Shown: piece by piece, positions 52,725-64,000 of the stretch
Position numbering within the stretch: position 1 is the first letter of the stretch
Layout: every line of letters begins with the position of its first letter
Assembly: GCF_020026305.1 (NCBI RefSeq)
Contig: NZ_CP075691.1
Location: 744,001-808,000, forward strand
From: Streptomyces sp. 135
GTDB taxonomy: Bacteria > Actinomycetota > Actinomycetes > Streptomycetales > Streptomycetaceae
Length of the DNA: 64,000 nucleotides
Direction: 5' to 3'
Position numbers and translations under genes: made by a program
Notes under the pieces: model-generated
Database searches by the model: none
The model's input: the letters and a program-made list of their open reading frames with translations, nothing else
What the model was told of the DNA's origin: nothing

Positions 52725-53465
52725 CTACCCGGCCCGTCCGTCGCCGGGTGGTTCCCCGGCTGCCGTGCGGGCGGTGACCAGGCCCGATTCGTACGCGGCG
52801 ATGACCGCCTGCGCCCGGTCACGGACGCCGAGCTTGTCGAAGATGCTGGTGATGTGATTCTTGACCGTGGAGATGCTGAGGTCCAGGGCACGGGAGATGC
52901 CGGTGTTGTCGAGGCCGGTGGCCATCAGGCGCCACACCTCAACCTCGCGGGGCGTGAGTTCGTCCCGCGCACCCAGGCCGGTGGGGGTCGGCCGCGCGTC
53001 TCGGGGTGCCCGTACGTAGGTGGCGATCAGCCGGGTGAGCAGGCGCGGCGCCACGGCTGCCTCGCCGGAGTGGACGGTCCGGATCGCCGCGCCCAGGTCC
53101 TCCGGGGAGCTGTCCTTGGGCAGGAACCCATGGGCTCCGGCGCGCAGGGCGCCCACGACGTACTCGTCCATGTCGAACGTACTGAGGGCCAGCACCCGGC
53201 AGCCGGGCACGTCGGCGGCGAGTTCCGCCGTCGCGGCGACCCCGTCGAGGACGGGCATCCGGATGTCCATCAGCGCGACATCGGGGCGCAGTCGGCGGGC
53301 GAGGGTGACGGCCTGCGCGCCGTTCTCGGCCTCTCCCACCACCTCGAAGGACGGGTCGGGAGAGAGGATCAGCGACAGACCGCGCCGGACGAGCGGCTGG
53401 TCGTCCACGATCAGCACCTTGATCCTCTGCCCCGTCGGCCCCGTCCCTGCCCCGGCCCCGCTCAT
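52725..53465 (-). CDS. NarL/LuxR-type response regulator
   Basis: 246 residues. The receiver domain has VLIVDDQPLVRRGL, the phosphoacceptor aspartate in ALMDIRMPVLDG, and the conserved lysine in GFLPKDSSPEDL. The C-terminal LuxR helix-turn-helix is LTPREVEVWRLMATGLDNTGISRALDLSISTVKNHITSIFDKLGV. Its ATG overlaps the stop of the sensor kinase gene (ATGA). It probably controls the divergent MMPL gene through the palindrome at 54815-54844, by position. Confidence 0.94.
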   Translation of the reverse strand: MSGAGAGTGPTGQRIKVLIVDDQPLVRRGLSLILSPDPSFEVVGEAENGAQAVTLARRLRPDVALMDIRMPVLDGVAATAELAADVPGCRVLALSTFDMDEYVVGALRAGAHGFLPKDSSPEDLGAAIRTVHSGEAAVAPRLLTRLIATYVRAPRDARPTPTGLGARDELTPREVEVWRLMATGLDNTGISRALDLSISTVKNHITSIFDKLGVRDRAQAVIAAYESGLVTARTAAGEPPGDGRAG

Positions 53466-54718
53466 CGGTGCCCCCCTTCGTGCGGCACGGCCAACCCTGC
53501 CCCCGCCGTTGCCTCGCCCGGCTCATCGGCATCGTCCGCGGTCAGCGGCAGGTCGGCGACCACGGCGTACCCCCCGTCCGCCCGCGGGCCGGCGGTCAGG
53601 GTGCCGCCGTGCAGGGCGACGCGCTCGCGCATGCCGATCAGGCCGTAACCGCCCGATACCTCCGCCGGCGCCCGCCCCTCCTTCGACGCCGCTCCCCCGC
53701 CGTCGTCCCGCACCTCGACGGTGAGCCCTTCCTGACGGTACGTCAGCTGTACGCAGGCCCGGGCCGGCCCCGCGTACTTGCGGGCGTTGGTGAGGGCTTC
53801 CTGGGCGATCCTGAACACCGTCAGGCCGACGGTCGGCGGAAGCGGGCGCCGTGGTCCGTGGACGCTCAGCTCGGTGGGCAGTCCGGCGAGGCGGGATTCG
53901 GCCACCAGGCGCTCCAGGTCGTCGGCGCCGGGCTGGGGCAGCGGCGGCACTGTCTCCGGTTCGTCGCCCGCCCTGAGTACGTCCAGGAGTTGGCGCATCT
54001 CGCGCAGCGCGAGCCGCCCGGAGGACTCCAGGGTGACCAGGGCGTCCCTGACCACGTCCGGTTCGGCGATGTTGGCCCGGGCGCCGCCGGCCATCAGCTG
54101 CATGGTGGTGATGTGGTGGGCCACGATGTCGTGCAACTCCCGTGCGATGCGGCGGCGTTCGTCGGCCACCGCGCGGTCGGCGAGAAGCCTGCGGTTGGCC
54201 GCGACCTCTTGCTGCCAGCGGTTGATCACCATGGCGGTGCCGACGACGATCAGGGTGGTGAGCGGCGCGACGACGGCGTCCTGCCAGCGCGGGATCCGGC
54301 CGTCGCTCTGGCTGAGCAGCGTCAGCGCGACCGTCACGGTGGCCGCGACCGCCGTCACCCGGCCGGGCCGGGCCCTGGCGACCGAGTACAGGGCGACCAC
54401 CAGGACGGCGCCGAAGTGGCGGGGCAGCGGCACGGTGAGGGCGGCCGTCACATCGAGTGCCAGTACGGCGGCGAGCGCCGACACCGGGTGGCGCCGGCGT
54501 GCGAGCAGCGGCATGGCCGCCAGCGCGACGAGGAAGAACCCGGTCACGGTCACCGCGTGCCGGCCGTCGGGGTCGTCGAAGAACACGTAGCTGAGCAGGT
54601 TCATCGCGCAGGCGCCGCCGGTGACGAGCGCGTCGTTACGGGTCCATGGCGGGTCGGCGCCGTCGATGTGCGCCGTCTCCCGGGCGTCGCCGGGCCGGAC
54701 CTGTCGGCTCATGGGCAT
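53462..54718 (-). CDS. Two-component sensor histidine kinase, NarL-partner type
   Basis: 418 residues. Four to five membrane segments occupy about 35-165, with no large extracytoplasmic domain. The HisKA_3 phosphoacceptor is in ERRRIARELHDIVAHHITTMQL, and the ATPase domain has FRIAQEALTNARKYA, VEVRDDGGG and GYGLIGMRERVALHGG. It autophosphorylates and passes phosphate to the regulator encoded by the overlapping gene. The stimulus, with so small an external part, is likely membrane-borne. Confidence 0.94.
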   Translation of the reverse strand: MPMSRQVRPGDARETAHIDGADPPWTRNDALVTGGACAMNLLSYVFFDDPDGRHAVTVTGFFLVALAAMPLLARRRHPVSALAAVLALDVTAALTVPLPRHFGAVLVVALYSVARARPGRVTAVAATVTVALTLLSQSDGRIPRWQDAVVAPLTTLIVVGTAMVINRWQQEVAANRRLLADRAVADERRRIARELHDIVAHHITTMQLMAGGARANIAEPDVVRDALVTLESSGRLALREMRQLLDVLRAGDEPETVPPLPQPGADDLERLVAESRLAGLPTELSVHGPRRPLPPTVGLTVFRIAQEALTNARKYAGPARACVQLTYRQEGLTVEVRDDGGGAASKEGRAPAEVSGGYGLIGMRERVALHGGTLTAGPRADGGYAVVADLPLTADDADEPGEATAGAGLAVPHEGGHR

Positions 54719-54814
54719 GTGTGTTCCCTCTGTGTCCGGCCGCCTCGTGGCTCCCTGGCCAGGGTCGCACAGGTGTCCTGAGGGCCAGCACCCTGACCAC
54801 GAGCGGGATCAACA

Positions 54815-54844
54815 CCCTGACCAGGACCAGGGTCCTGGTCAGGG
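54815..54844. promoter_or_regulatory. Large palindrome between the two-component operon and the MMPL gene
   Basis: CCCTGACCAGGACC, two bases, GGTCCTGGTCAGGG: perfect 14-base arms. A further half-copy CCCTGACCA is at 54791-54799. It lies about 100 bases upstream of the kinase start and 138 bases upstream of the MMPL start, the right place for a shared operator. Confidence 0.5.
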
Positions 54845-54981
54845 GCGCGGGCAGGACCCAGGTCCCCGGTGTGGATCATCCCCTGCCCCGACGCCCGCCG
54901 GCACCTCGAAGTGATGGTCTGGAGACCGGCCGGGAGCCCCCGGCAGACGTCCGCACTCAACTGCGTCCGCCGGAGGACCTC

Positions 54982-57192
54982 GTGATCCGCGCCCTGACCG
55001 GATACTCCACCAGAAACCCCTGGAAGGTCATCGCCTTCTGGGCGGTGCTGGGCATCGTGCTGAGCGCCCTGACACCGACGCTCATGGGGCGTGTCACCCA
55101 GAACCAGACCGGGGACTTCCTGCCCCGGAGCTATGACTCGGCCGCCGCGCTGCACATCGCCGAGGAACGGTTCGGGGCGGATCCCGATGCCACCACGGTG
55201 ACGGTGCTGGTCGCCCGGGAGGACGGCGAGCCCCTCACCGCCGCCGACCGCAAGCGGATCGCGGCCGAGGCGGCGAAGCTCGCGAACCGCCGGGTCACCA
55301 TGCCGAGGGAGGACGACCGGCCGAAGTTCCTGGTCCCGGACCGCTCCCAGACGCCGCGGGTCGCCCCGGCGATGACGGCGCCCGACCGCAGTTTCGAACT
55401 GCTCTCCGTCCAGCTGATCGGGAACCCCACGGACCCCGGGGTCCAGGGCGTCTACCGGACGTTCCGGGACTCCGCCCGGACGCAGTTCTCCGAGGCGGGG
55501 ATGCGCACCGGTTTCACCGGCGGGCTCGCCGACCTCGTCGACACCACCGACTCCCACGAGACCGCCGCGAAGGTCGGCAGCGCCCTGCTCATGGGGCTCA
55601 TCATCCTGCTCAACGTACGGGCGTTCCGCAGCGTGCCGGCGGCCGTGCTGCCGCTGCTCGCCGTCGTCATGATCGGTGGCGCGGCGGGCGGAGCCGTCGC
55701 GGGCGCCGCGCTGCTCACCGGGCGCAAGCTCGACGCGGGCACCCCGGATCTGATCACCGTGGTCCTGCTCGGCATCGGCATCGACTACCTGCTGTTCCTG
55801 CTGTTCCGTTTCCGCGAGCAACTGCGGGCGAGGCCGGGGCAGTCCGCCCGCGAGGCGGCCGAGCAGGTCTCCGGCCGGGTGGGCACCGCGATCACCTCGG
55901 CGGCGCTGACGATCGTGGCCGCGTTCGCCACGCTGGGTGTGGCGACCTTCGGGCAGTTCCGTTCGATGGGCCCCGCGATCGCCGTCGCGGTCCTGGTGAT
56001 GCTCATCGGCAGCCTCACCCTGCTCCCGGCGCTGCTCGCGGCCGCCGGACGCAAGATGTTCTGGCCCTCCCGGACCCTCGACCACGAGCCGCGCGAGGGC
56101 CGGGCCGCCCGCCTCGGCGCGCTGGTCACCCGGCGGCCGCTGACGATGCTGCTCGGCTCCGTGGCCGTGCTCGCCGCCCTGGCCGCCGGGCTGATCGGCA
56201 TCCGTATGGACTACGGCCGGGGCGACTCCGGTGACCGGACGCCCTCCTCCGCCACCACGGCCGAGATATCCCGCGCGCTGCCGGCCGGTGTGTCGGACCC
56301 GACGAGCGTCTTCGTCACCGCCAAGGGCGACGGCACCCTCACCATCGCCCGGCTCGACGGCCTCTCCCGCGGGCTCAAGCAGGTCAAGGGCGTGGGCCAG
56401 GTCGCGCCGACCGTCCTGAGCAAGGACCGCGGTGCCGCCCGGATCGACCTGTATCCGACCGCGGACCCGCAGAGCCAGGAGGCCCGCGACCTGGCCTCCG
56501 GCCCGATCCGGTCGGCGGCCGCCCGGCACACGCCCGCCGGGGCGACGGCGCACGTCGGCGGGACGGCGGCGATCTTCGCCGACATATCGACCGCCGTCGA
56601 TCACGACCTGAGGATCGTGTTCCCGGTCGCCGCCGGACTGATCGCGCTGATCCTGCTGTTGCTCCTGCGCAGCCTGCTCGCCCCGCTGATCCTGATGCTC
56701 TCCGTCGGGTTCGGCTTCGCCGCGACCCTCGGCGCCGCCACGCTCCTCTTCCAGCACGGTCTCGGTGAGCCGGGCATCAGCTACACCCTGCCGCTGGTGC
56801 TGTTCCTGTTCGTCGTGGCGCTGGGCACCGACTACAACATCCTGATCGCCGACCGGATCCGCGAGGAGATGCGGCGACCGGGCCCGGCGCGGACCGCCGT
56901 GGCCCGCGCGGTACGGCACACCGCCCCGGCCATCGGGACGGCGGGCCTGGTGCTTGCCGCCTCCTTCGCCTCCCTCGCCACGGTCCCCGGCAACGAGCAG
57001 ATGGCCTTCGCGACGACGCTCGGCATCCTGCTCTCCGCGCTCGTCCTGTCGCTGGTCCTGGTGCCCGCGCTGGCCGCGCTCCTCGGCCGGTCCCTCTGGT
57101 GGCCACTGCGCGCGCGGCCCGTCGAAGGGGGCCACGCACAGCGCGGGACACCGGCGCCGGTCTCGGGGCCCGGCCAGGTCAAGACGTACTGA
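54982..57192 (+). CDS. MMPL-family RND transporter
   Basis: 736 residues from a GTG at 54982 with GGAGG 6 bases upstream. Two repeats, each with one N-terminal membrane helix, a soluble loop and five helices: LLGIGIDYLLFLLFRFRE in the first and VALGTDYNILIADRIREEM in the second are the MMPL GxxxDY motifs for proton coupling. Streptomyces MMPL proteins export lipids, polyketides or peptides. Divergent from the two-component genes, which probably regulate it. The cargo is unknown. Confidence 0.94.
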   Translation: MIRALTGYSTRNPWKVIAFWAVLGIVLSALTPTLMGRVTQNQTGDFLPRSYDSAAALHIAEERFGADPDATTVTVLVAREDGEPLTAADRKRIAAEAAKLANRRVTMPREDDRPKFLVPDRSQTPRVAPAMTAPDRSFELLSVQLIGNPTDPGVQGVYRTFRDSARTQFSEAGMRTGFTGGLADLVDTTDSHETAAKVGSALLMGLIILLNVRAFRSVPAAVLPLLAVVMIGGAAGGAVAGAALLTGRKLDAGTPDLITVVLLGIGIDYLLFLLFRFREQLRARPGQSAREAAEQVSGRVGTAITSAALTIVAAFATLGVATFGQFRSMGPAIAVAVLVMLIGSLTLLPALLAAAGRKMFWPSRTLDHEPREGRAARLGALVTRRPLTMLLGSVAVLAALAAGLIGIRMDYGRGDSGDRTPSSATTAEISRALPAGVSDPTSVFVTAKGDGTLTIARLDGLSRGLKQVKGVGQVAPTVLSKDRGAARIDLYPTADPQSQEARDLASGPIRSAAARHTPAGATAHVGGTAAIFADISTAVDHDLRIVFPVAAGLIALILLLLLRSLLAPLILMLSVGFGFAATLGAATLLFQHGLGEPGISYTLPLVLFLFVVALGTDYNILIADRIREEMRRPGPARTAVARAVRHTAPAIGTAGLVLAASFASLATVPGNEQMAFATTLGILLSALVLSLVLVPALAALLGRSLWWPLRARPVEGGHAQRGTPAPVSGPGQVKTY

Positions 57193-57207
57193 GGCCGCCG
57201 CGCGGGC

Positions 57208-57565
57208 TCAGGCGGAGCCGGGCTCCAGGACCGGCGGGGCGTGCGGGAGTTCGGCCGTCGCGGCACACGAACCGCCGACCGACCGGTCCTTGCCGGGCCT
57301 ATGTCGTCCGAGGGGCGCGCCACACCGGTCGCGTTCAGCCGGTCCGGGGTCTCCCGGGCGCCCACGGGATACCGGGCGCCCTTCTCGGGTATCTTCAACT
57401 GCTTGCAACTGACCTCTACTTGGCCGTCCGAGCCGACCTGGATGCCGGTCGACCAGGCGTAGGTCGGCAGGCCGTCCACCTTCGGACCGGCGTTCACCAC
57501 CCGGACGGCGCTGGCCAGTTGGCGGGACCACGCCCGCGCCACCACCGAACCGACTTCGTTCCTGG
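57208..57565 (-). pseudogene. Unrecognised gene remnant
   Basis: The minus strand reads VVNAGPKVDGLPTYAWSTGIQVGSDGQVEVSCKQLKIPEKG and RLNATGVARPSDDIG, then after one shift GKDRSVGGSCAATAELPHAPPVLEPGSA and a stop. It looks like the C-terminus of a secreted or surface protein in which the N-terminus has been lost. No family was recognised, and the interval 57193-57576 holds no other gene. Confidence 0.3.
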
Positions 57566-57576
57566 AGACAGACGAC

Positions 57577-58137
57577 ATGAGCAGCGCCCTTCTGGTGATG
57601 GACGTCCAACAGGCCATCGTGGACATCGCCGACGACGGTTCCGGGTATCTGCCACGTCTGCGCAAGGCGATCGACGGGGCCCGGGCGGCGGACATGCCCG
57701 TCATCTACGTGGTCATCGCGCTGCGCCCCGGCTTTCCCGAAGTCGGCACGCGCAACAAGCCTCTCGCCGCCATCGCACGGGCCGGTCTCTACGTCGAGGG
57801 CGCGCCCGGCACCGAGATCCACCCCGACGTCGCGCCCCGGCCGGGCGACGTGGTGGTCACCAAGCGGCGGGCGAGCGCGTTCTCCGGCAGCGATCTCGAC
57901 GTGGTGCTGCGGGCGCGCGGCATCCACAGCCTCGTACTCACCGGCATCGCCACCAGCGCCGTGGTGCTCTCCACCCTGTGCCAGGCGAACGACATGGACT
58001 TCGGCCTCACCGTGCTCTCCGACGCCTGCCTGGACACCGACCCGGAAGTGCACCGGGTCCTCGTCGAGCGGCTGTTCCCGCAGTGGGCGGACGTCGTCAC
58101 CGTCGACGAGTGGGTCAAGGCGATCGCACCTCGATAG
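57577..58137 (+). CDS. Isochorismatase-fold hydrolase-like protein
   Basis: 186 residues. The fold is shown by LLVMDVQQAIVDI with the catalytic aspartate, VTKRRASAFSGSDLDVVLRARGI with the lysine, and LVLTGIATSAVVLSTLCQANDMDFGLTVLSDACLD. In catalytically proven members the nucleophile cysteine lies in the GxATxxCV block; here that position is Ala-Val. So the usual cysteine hydrolase chemistry is doubtful. Members without the cysteine are frequent in Streptomyces and their role is unknown. Confidence 0.87.
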   Translation: MSSALLVMDVQQAIVDIADDGSGYLPRLRKAIDGARAADMPVIYVVIALRPGFPEVGTRNKPLAAIARAGLYVEGAPGTEIHPDVAPRPGDVVVTKRRASAFSGSDLDVVLRARGIHSLVLTGIATSAVVLSTLCQANDMDFGLTVLSDACLDTDPEVHRVLVERLFPQWADVVTVDEWVKAIAPR

Positions 58138-58284
58138 CGGCGGCCCATCGTCCCGCGCGGCCGCGTCAGCACCGCGTCAGCACCGCCGGGCAGCATCTGC
58201 GCCGCCATGCCCGCGTCCGCGCGAGCCGAGCCGGCGGCTCAGCCCGCCGGGGCGGGCCTGTTCCCACAGGGATGGAGAACTCCC

Positions 58285-59289
58285 ATGCTGAGGTTCCGTT
58301 CACCCCGTCCGTACGCGGCCGCCCCGCCCCTGGTCCTCGTCCTGGCGCTGGTCCTGGCCCTGCTGACGGTCGGCGGCCCGGCGGCCCGGCCCGCGACCGC
58401 CGCCGCGGGCCAGGGGATCAACATCGCCGCGACCCACACCGGCATGTGCCTGGAGGTGGCCACGCAGGCGACCGGCGAGCCCGTCAGACAGCGGCGCTGC
58501 GCCGGGCGGGAGGGAGCGTCGTGGAGCCTGCGGGAATCCGCGGTATACGGCGGGGCGGTGCAGATCGTCAGCGTCCTCAGCGGCAAGTGCATGGCGGTGG
58601 AGAACTCCAGCGCCGACAACGGAGCCGCCGTCGTACAGGCGGACTGCGACAACCGGCCCGGGACGAGCTTCCAGTTCGAGGACCACGAGGAAGCCGCGCT
58701 GGTACACCCGATGACGGCCGGACCGCGCAAGTGCCTTGAGGTCACCTCCTCCGCCACCACGGACGGCACGGCACTGCGCCAGTGGTCCTGTGACCGCCAA
58801 CCGGGCGCGAACTTCGTCCAGGGGAACTTCCGGGGACTCCAGGAAGGCTGGATCAAGATCCGTCCGGCGAGCGCGCCCGGGCTGTGCCTGACCGAGGGAC
58901 GCGCTGGATTCCTGAACGCCCCGGTCGCCGTGCAGCGTTCGTGCGCGCAGGCCACGTCGCCGCGCACGTACCTCGTGCCGCAGGGCAACAGCCTGTTCAA
59001 GTTGCAGTGGCACAGCACCCAGGCCGGCATCCGCTGCCTCACCATCTTCATCGTCAGCTCGGTGGCCGACATGCTGGAGCCCACGACCAACTGCGCGGGA
59101 GCCAACGTCTTCTACATCGAGGCGGTCGACACGCCCGTGCCCAACACCTACCGGATCTACACGCTCTACACGTCCGACCGGAAGTACTGCGTGGGGATCA
59201 GCGACAGCTCCACGGCCGAGGGTGCCACGGCCAAACAGGCGCCCTGCGCCGACCGCACCGACCAGGTGTTCTTCATCGACTCCGTGTGA
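58285..59289 (+). CDS. Secreted ricin-type beta-trefoil lectin
   Basis: 334 residues from the ATG at 58285, preceded by GGAG. Signal peptide LVLVLALVLALLTVGGPAARPATA. Two lectin-like regions: GMCLEVATQATGEPVRQRRCAGREGASWSL and KCMAVENSSADNGAAVVQADCDNRPGTSFQF, then KCLEVTSSATTDGTALRQWSCDRQPGANFV, the QxW-type repeats of one trefoil; the second half has GLCLTEG and KYCVGISDSSTAEGATAKQAPCADRTDQVFF. It binds carbohydrate outside the cell. No catalytic domain is present. Confidence 0.82.
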   Translation: MLRFRSPRPYAAAPPLVLVLALVLALLTVGGPAARPATAAAGQGINIAATHTGMCLEVATQATGEPVRQRRCAGREGASWSLRESAVYGGAVQIVSVLSGKCMAVENSSADNGAAVVQADCDNRPGTSFQFEDHEEAALVHPMTAGPRKCLEVTSSATTDGTALRQWSCDRQPGANFVQGNFRGLQEGWIKIRPASAPGLCLTEGRAGFLNAPVAVQRSCAQATSPRTYLVPQGNSLFKLQWHSTQAGIRCLTIFIVSSVADMLEPTTNCAGANVFYIEAVDTPVPNTYRIYTLYTSDRKYCVGISDSSTAEGATAKQAPCADRTDQVFFIDSV

Positions 59290-59355
59290 CGTCGGTCGAC
59301 TCCCGTGTGACGTCGACGGCGGCGCAGGAAGAATCACTGAACTCCCGCTAAACTT

Positions 59356-59363
59356 AACCGGTT
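59356..59363. promoter_or_regulatory. Possible LacI-type operator upstream of the mannanase
   Basis: AACCGGTT, within TTAACCGGTTT, is a CG-centred palindrome of the type LacI-family regulators bind. It lies about 180 bases upstream of the mannanase start, within the AT-richer intergenic region. Confidence 0.3.
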
Positions 59364-59540
59364 TGGCTCCTGCTGTTGTCTCCGTAGACGCCTCGTCCTA
59401 GCCTCTCTCCCAGTCGCCGGCCGAAGGGATTTTCCCCATCATCCCTTTCGTGGCGAAGTCATCAGCGGATGACTTTCCGGCGCATTCCCCGTTCCGGCGT
59501 CTCGTGTCACGTCGCACGCGCCACCACCCTGGGAGCAGGA

Positions 59541-60617
59541 ATGAGAATGAGACTGGCCACCGCGGCGGGAGCGTTGCTGGCCCTCGCCGCGTCCATACTG
59601 ACGGCGCCCTCCCCCGCGCAGGCCGCGGATGAGGGGGCCAGGAGCCGGGCCGAGGCGCGGAACGGGACACGGGCCGTACCGGGCTTCCACGTCGCCGGAG
59701 GGCGCCTGCTCGACGCGACCGGCAAGGACTTCGTCCTGCGCGGCGTGAACCACGCCCACACCTGGTATCCGAGCAGGACCGCGCAGGCGCTGAAGGACGT
59801 CAAGGCGCTCGGCGCCAACTCCGTACGTGTCGTACTCTCCACTGGTGACCGCTGGGCCAAGAACGACACCGCCGATGTCGCCGCCGTCGTCGCACAGTGC
59901 AAGCAGAACCGGCTCGTCTGCGTCCTGGAGGCCCACGACACCACCGGCTACGGCGAGCAGAGCGGAGCCATCTCCCTCGCGCGCGCCGTGGACTACTGGA
60001 TCAGCGTCAAGGGCGCGGTGCAGGGCCAGGAGAAATACGTCATCCTGAACATCGGGAACGAGCCGCACGGCAATTCCGGCTACGCGTCATGGACGTCCGA
60101 CACCAAGAACGCCCTCGCCCGCATGCGCACGGCCGGGTTCCACCACACGCTCATGGCCGACGCCCCCAACTGGGGCCAGGACTGGTCGTTCACCATGCGC
60201 GACCGTGCCGCAGAGGTATTCGCCGCGGATCCTCGGCGGAACACGGTGTTCTCGGTCCACATGTACGGCGTATTCAACACGGCCGACAAAGTGAAAAGTT
60301 ACCTCAACCGGTTCACCTCGCAGCGTCTACCCATCGTCGTGGGCGAGTTCGGCGACATGCACTCGGACGGTGACCCGGACGAGGCCGCCATCATGTCCAC
60401 CGCGCGCCAACTCGGCGTGGGCTATCTCGGCTGGTCCTGGAGCGGCAACGGCGGCGGTGTCGAGTATCTGGACATGGCCACGGGCTTCGACGCCTCCCGG
60501 CTCACCTCCTGGGGGCAGCGGATCTTCCACGGCGCCGACGGCATCCAGCAGACCGCGAAGGAGGCCGGCGTCTTCACCGGCTCCCGTGCAGCGAAGGGCA
60601 GCCGGGCGGCCGGCTGA
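59541..60617 (+). CDS. Secreted GH5 endo-beta-1,4-mannanase
   Basis: 358 residues from the ATG at 59541 with GGGAG upstream. Signal peptide LATAAGALLALAASILTAPSPAQA. The catalytic TIM barrel has VLRGVNHAHTWYP, NSVRVVLSTG, the acid/base in ILNIGNEPHGN and the nucleophile in PIVVGEFGDMH, followed by YLGWSWSGN. This set fits the bacterial mannanases of GH5 subfamily 8. It cuts mannan chains outside the cell. The beta-mannosidase and LacI regulator that follow make it a mannan-use locus. Confidence 0.9.
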   Translation: MRMRLATAAGALLALAASILTAPSPAQAADEGARSRAEARNGTRAVPGFHVAGGRLLDATGKDFVLRGVNHAHTWYPSRTAQALKDVKALGANSVRVVLSTGDRWAKNDTADVAAVVAQCKQNRLVCVLEAHDTTGYGEQSGAISLARAVDYWISVKGAVQGQEKYVILNIGNEPHGNSGYASWTSDTKNALARMRTAGFHHTLMADAPNWGQDWSFTMRDRAAEVFAADPRRNTVFSVHMYGVFNTADKVKSYLNRFTSQRLPIVVGEFGDMHSDGDPDEAAIMSTARQLGVGYLGWSWSGNGGGVEYLDMATGFDASRLTSWGQRIFHGADGIQQTAKEAGVFTGSRAAKGSRAAG

Positions 60618-60673
60618 CGGCTGACGGCTGACGGCTCGCGACGGTCACCGGCCACCGCCCGACTGAAGGAGCA

Positions 60674-60708
60674 AGGAGGGCCGCGTCCGCACCGGACACG
60701 GCCCTCCT
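60674..60708. terminator. Bidirectional terminator between the mannanase and LacI genes
   Basis: A 16-base stem with one mismatch: AGGAGGGCCGCGTCCG pairs with CGGACACGGCCCTCCT around a 3-base loop. It lies between the two converging genes. Confidence 0.7.
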
Positions 60709-60733
60709 CTGCCGCTACGAGAACCCGCCCCCG

Positions 60734-61758
60734 CTACGAACCCGGCGCCGGCGCGGTGGAGCCACGCGGGGTCAGCGATGGCGTCGGCACCTGAAGGCCG
60801 TCCGTGTCGGTGCCGTTGACCACGTCGAAGAGGACACGTGCCACCTCGGCGCCGAACTGGTGCACGTCGTGGCTCATGGCCGACATCGTCGGGTGGGTGA
60901 TCCGGCACAACTGCGAGTCGTCCCAGGCCAGCAGCGACAGATCGTCGGGGACGGTGAACCCCATCTCAGCGGCGACACCCGCGCCCGCGACGGCCATGAT
61001 GTCGTTGTCGTAGACGATCGCCGTCGGCCGGTCGGCGGCGAGCAGCAGAGTGCGGGTGGCACGGGCCCCCTCCTTCTCGTCGAACCCCGTGGCGATCTGC
61101 CGCTCCTGGTCCAGCCCCAGTTCCCGGGTGACGGCGGTGAAGGCGCGGGCCCGGATCGCGCTGTGCCCGAGGTCGGCCGGGCCGCCGACGCGGGCGATGC
61201 GCCGGTGCCCGAGGGCGGCGAGGTAACGGACGGCCTCGGCGACCGCGGACGCGTCGTCCGTCCATACCGCCGGGAAGGGCCCGGTGAGGGAGGGATGCCC
61301 GACCGCCACGGCGGGCAGGCCGAGGCCCTGGAGGGACGGGACCCTCGGGTCGTCCTCGCGGAAGTCCACCAGGATCGCGCCGGCGATCATCCGGCCGCGC
61401 CACCACTCCTTGTAGAGCGCGATCTCCTCGTCGAGGTCGCGCACCAGGCGCAGCAGCAGCGAGCACGACCGCTCCGCGAGGATGCTCTCGATGCCGGAGA
61501 TGAAGTCCATGTAGAACGGTTCGAGGCCGAGCAGCCGGGCCGGCCGGCACAGGGCGAGCCCGACGATGTCGACCCGGCGGTTCGACAGGCTGCGGGCGGT
61601 GGCGCTGGGGGCCCAGCCCAGCTCGCGGGCGACCGTGAAGATCCGCTCGCGGGTGGCCTCGGAGACGCCGGGCTTGTGGTTGAAGGCGAGCGACACCGCC
61701 CCCTTGGAGACCCCGGCCCGGGCCGCGACGTCCTTGATGGTGACGCGCTGGGTGCCGC

Positions 61759-61762
<4 letters not shown>
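60734..61762 (-). CDS. LacI-family regulator
   Basis: 342 residues from GTG. N-terminal helix-turn-helix VTIKDVAARAGVSKGAVSLAFNHKPGVSEATRERI with the LacI hinge, then a periplasmic-binding-protein-like sensor ending DDLSLLAWDDSQLCRITHPTMSAMSHDVHQFG. The GTG overlaps the stop of the beta-mannosidase gene (GTGA), so the two are co-translated. It probably represses the mannan genes until a manno-oligosaccharide binds. The operator at 59356 is a candidate site. Confidence 0.93.

Positions 61763-64000
<2,238 letters not shown>

Noticed and set aside
54709..57135. 808-codon frame opposite the MMPL gene
   Set aside because: Its residues are mirror images of codons of the MMPL helices. The plus strand has both MMPL motifs and a ribosome binding site.

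Overview
The window is high-GC DNA with GTG/TTG starts, GGAGG-type ribosome binding sites, Tat and Sec secreted enzymes and many actinobacterial families. It looks like a Streptomyces chromosome, probably an accessory or arm-proximal stretch because insertion-sequence debris and broken genes are frequent. No tRNA, rRNA or CRISPR array was seen.

Region 1 (about 1-21.4 kb) is the right-hand part of a nonribosomal peptide/polyketide cluster that continues beyond base 1. A minus-strand operon (10036 to <1) encodes a VioD-like capreomycidine synthase, a VioC-like Fe(II)/2-oxoglutarate arginine hydroxylase, a C-A-PCP NRPS whose A-domain pocket reads as aromatic (Tyr/Phe type), a free-standing condensation domain, an MbtH protein, an MFS exporter, a class V aminotransferase and an adenylating enzyme cut by the window edge. 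Several of these genes overlap by 4 bases. A second minus-strand operon (18694 to 12479) has an A-PCP loading protein, a KS-ACP-reductase PKS with no AT domain, and two relic carrier proteins that have lost the phosphopantetheine serine. Two cytochromes P450 (both without the I-helix acid) and an AraC regulator complete the set. The inferred product is a capreomycidine-containing peptide with an aromatic residue and a reductively released polyketide-type end. Its identity is not established. Relics of a condensation domain, a transposase and a TetR regulator lie between the operons.

Region 2 (21.6-33.1 kb) holds secreted proteins (DUF4232-like; PI-PLC with a lectin-like tail), a 1.93-kb IS630-family element whose terminal inverted repeats enclose an S1-domain passenger gene, a large uncharacterised protein, a VOC protein, and remnants of IS5 and IS21 elements.

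Region 3 (33.1-47.3 kb) has a MarR/SgcJ-like divergent pair with a palindromic operator, secreted proteins, a GH5 glycosidase, fragments of TAP-type hydrolases beside a truncated MerR-type and a TetR regulator, a GNAT protein, a sodium/alanine symporter, htpG, a MarR gene broken by a 7-bp duplication, a second VOC protein, a YVTN beta-propeller and a membrane protein.

Region 4 (47.4-64 kb) has a putative cysteine-sensing leader peptide before a Tat-exported sulfatase, a ketopantoate reductase-like enzyme, an MFS transporter, PPK2, a NarL-type two-component pair divergent from an MMPL transporter with a large palindrome between them, an isochorismatase-fold protein, a secreted ricin-type lectin, and a mannan-degradation locus (secreted GH5 mannanase, LacI regulator, GH2 beta-mannosidase running off the right end).
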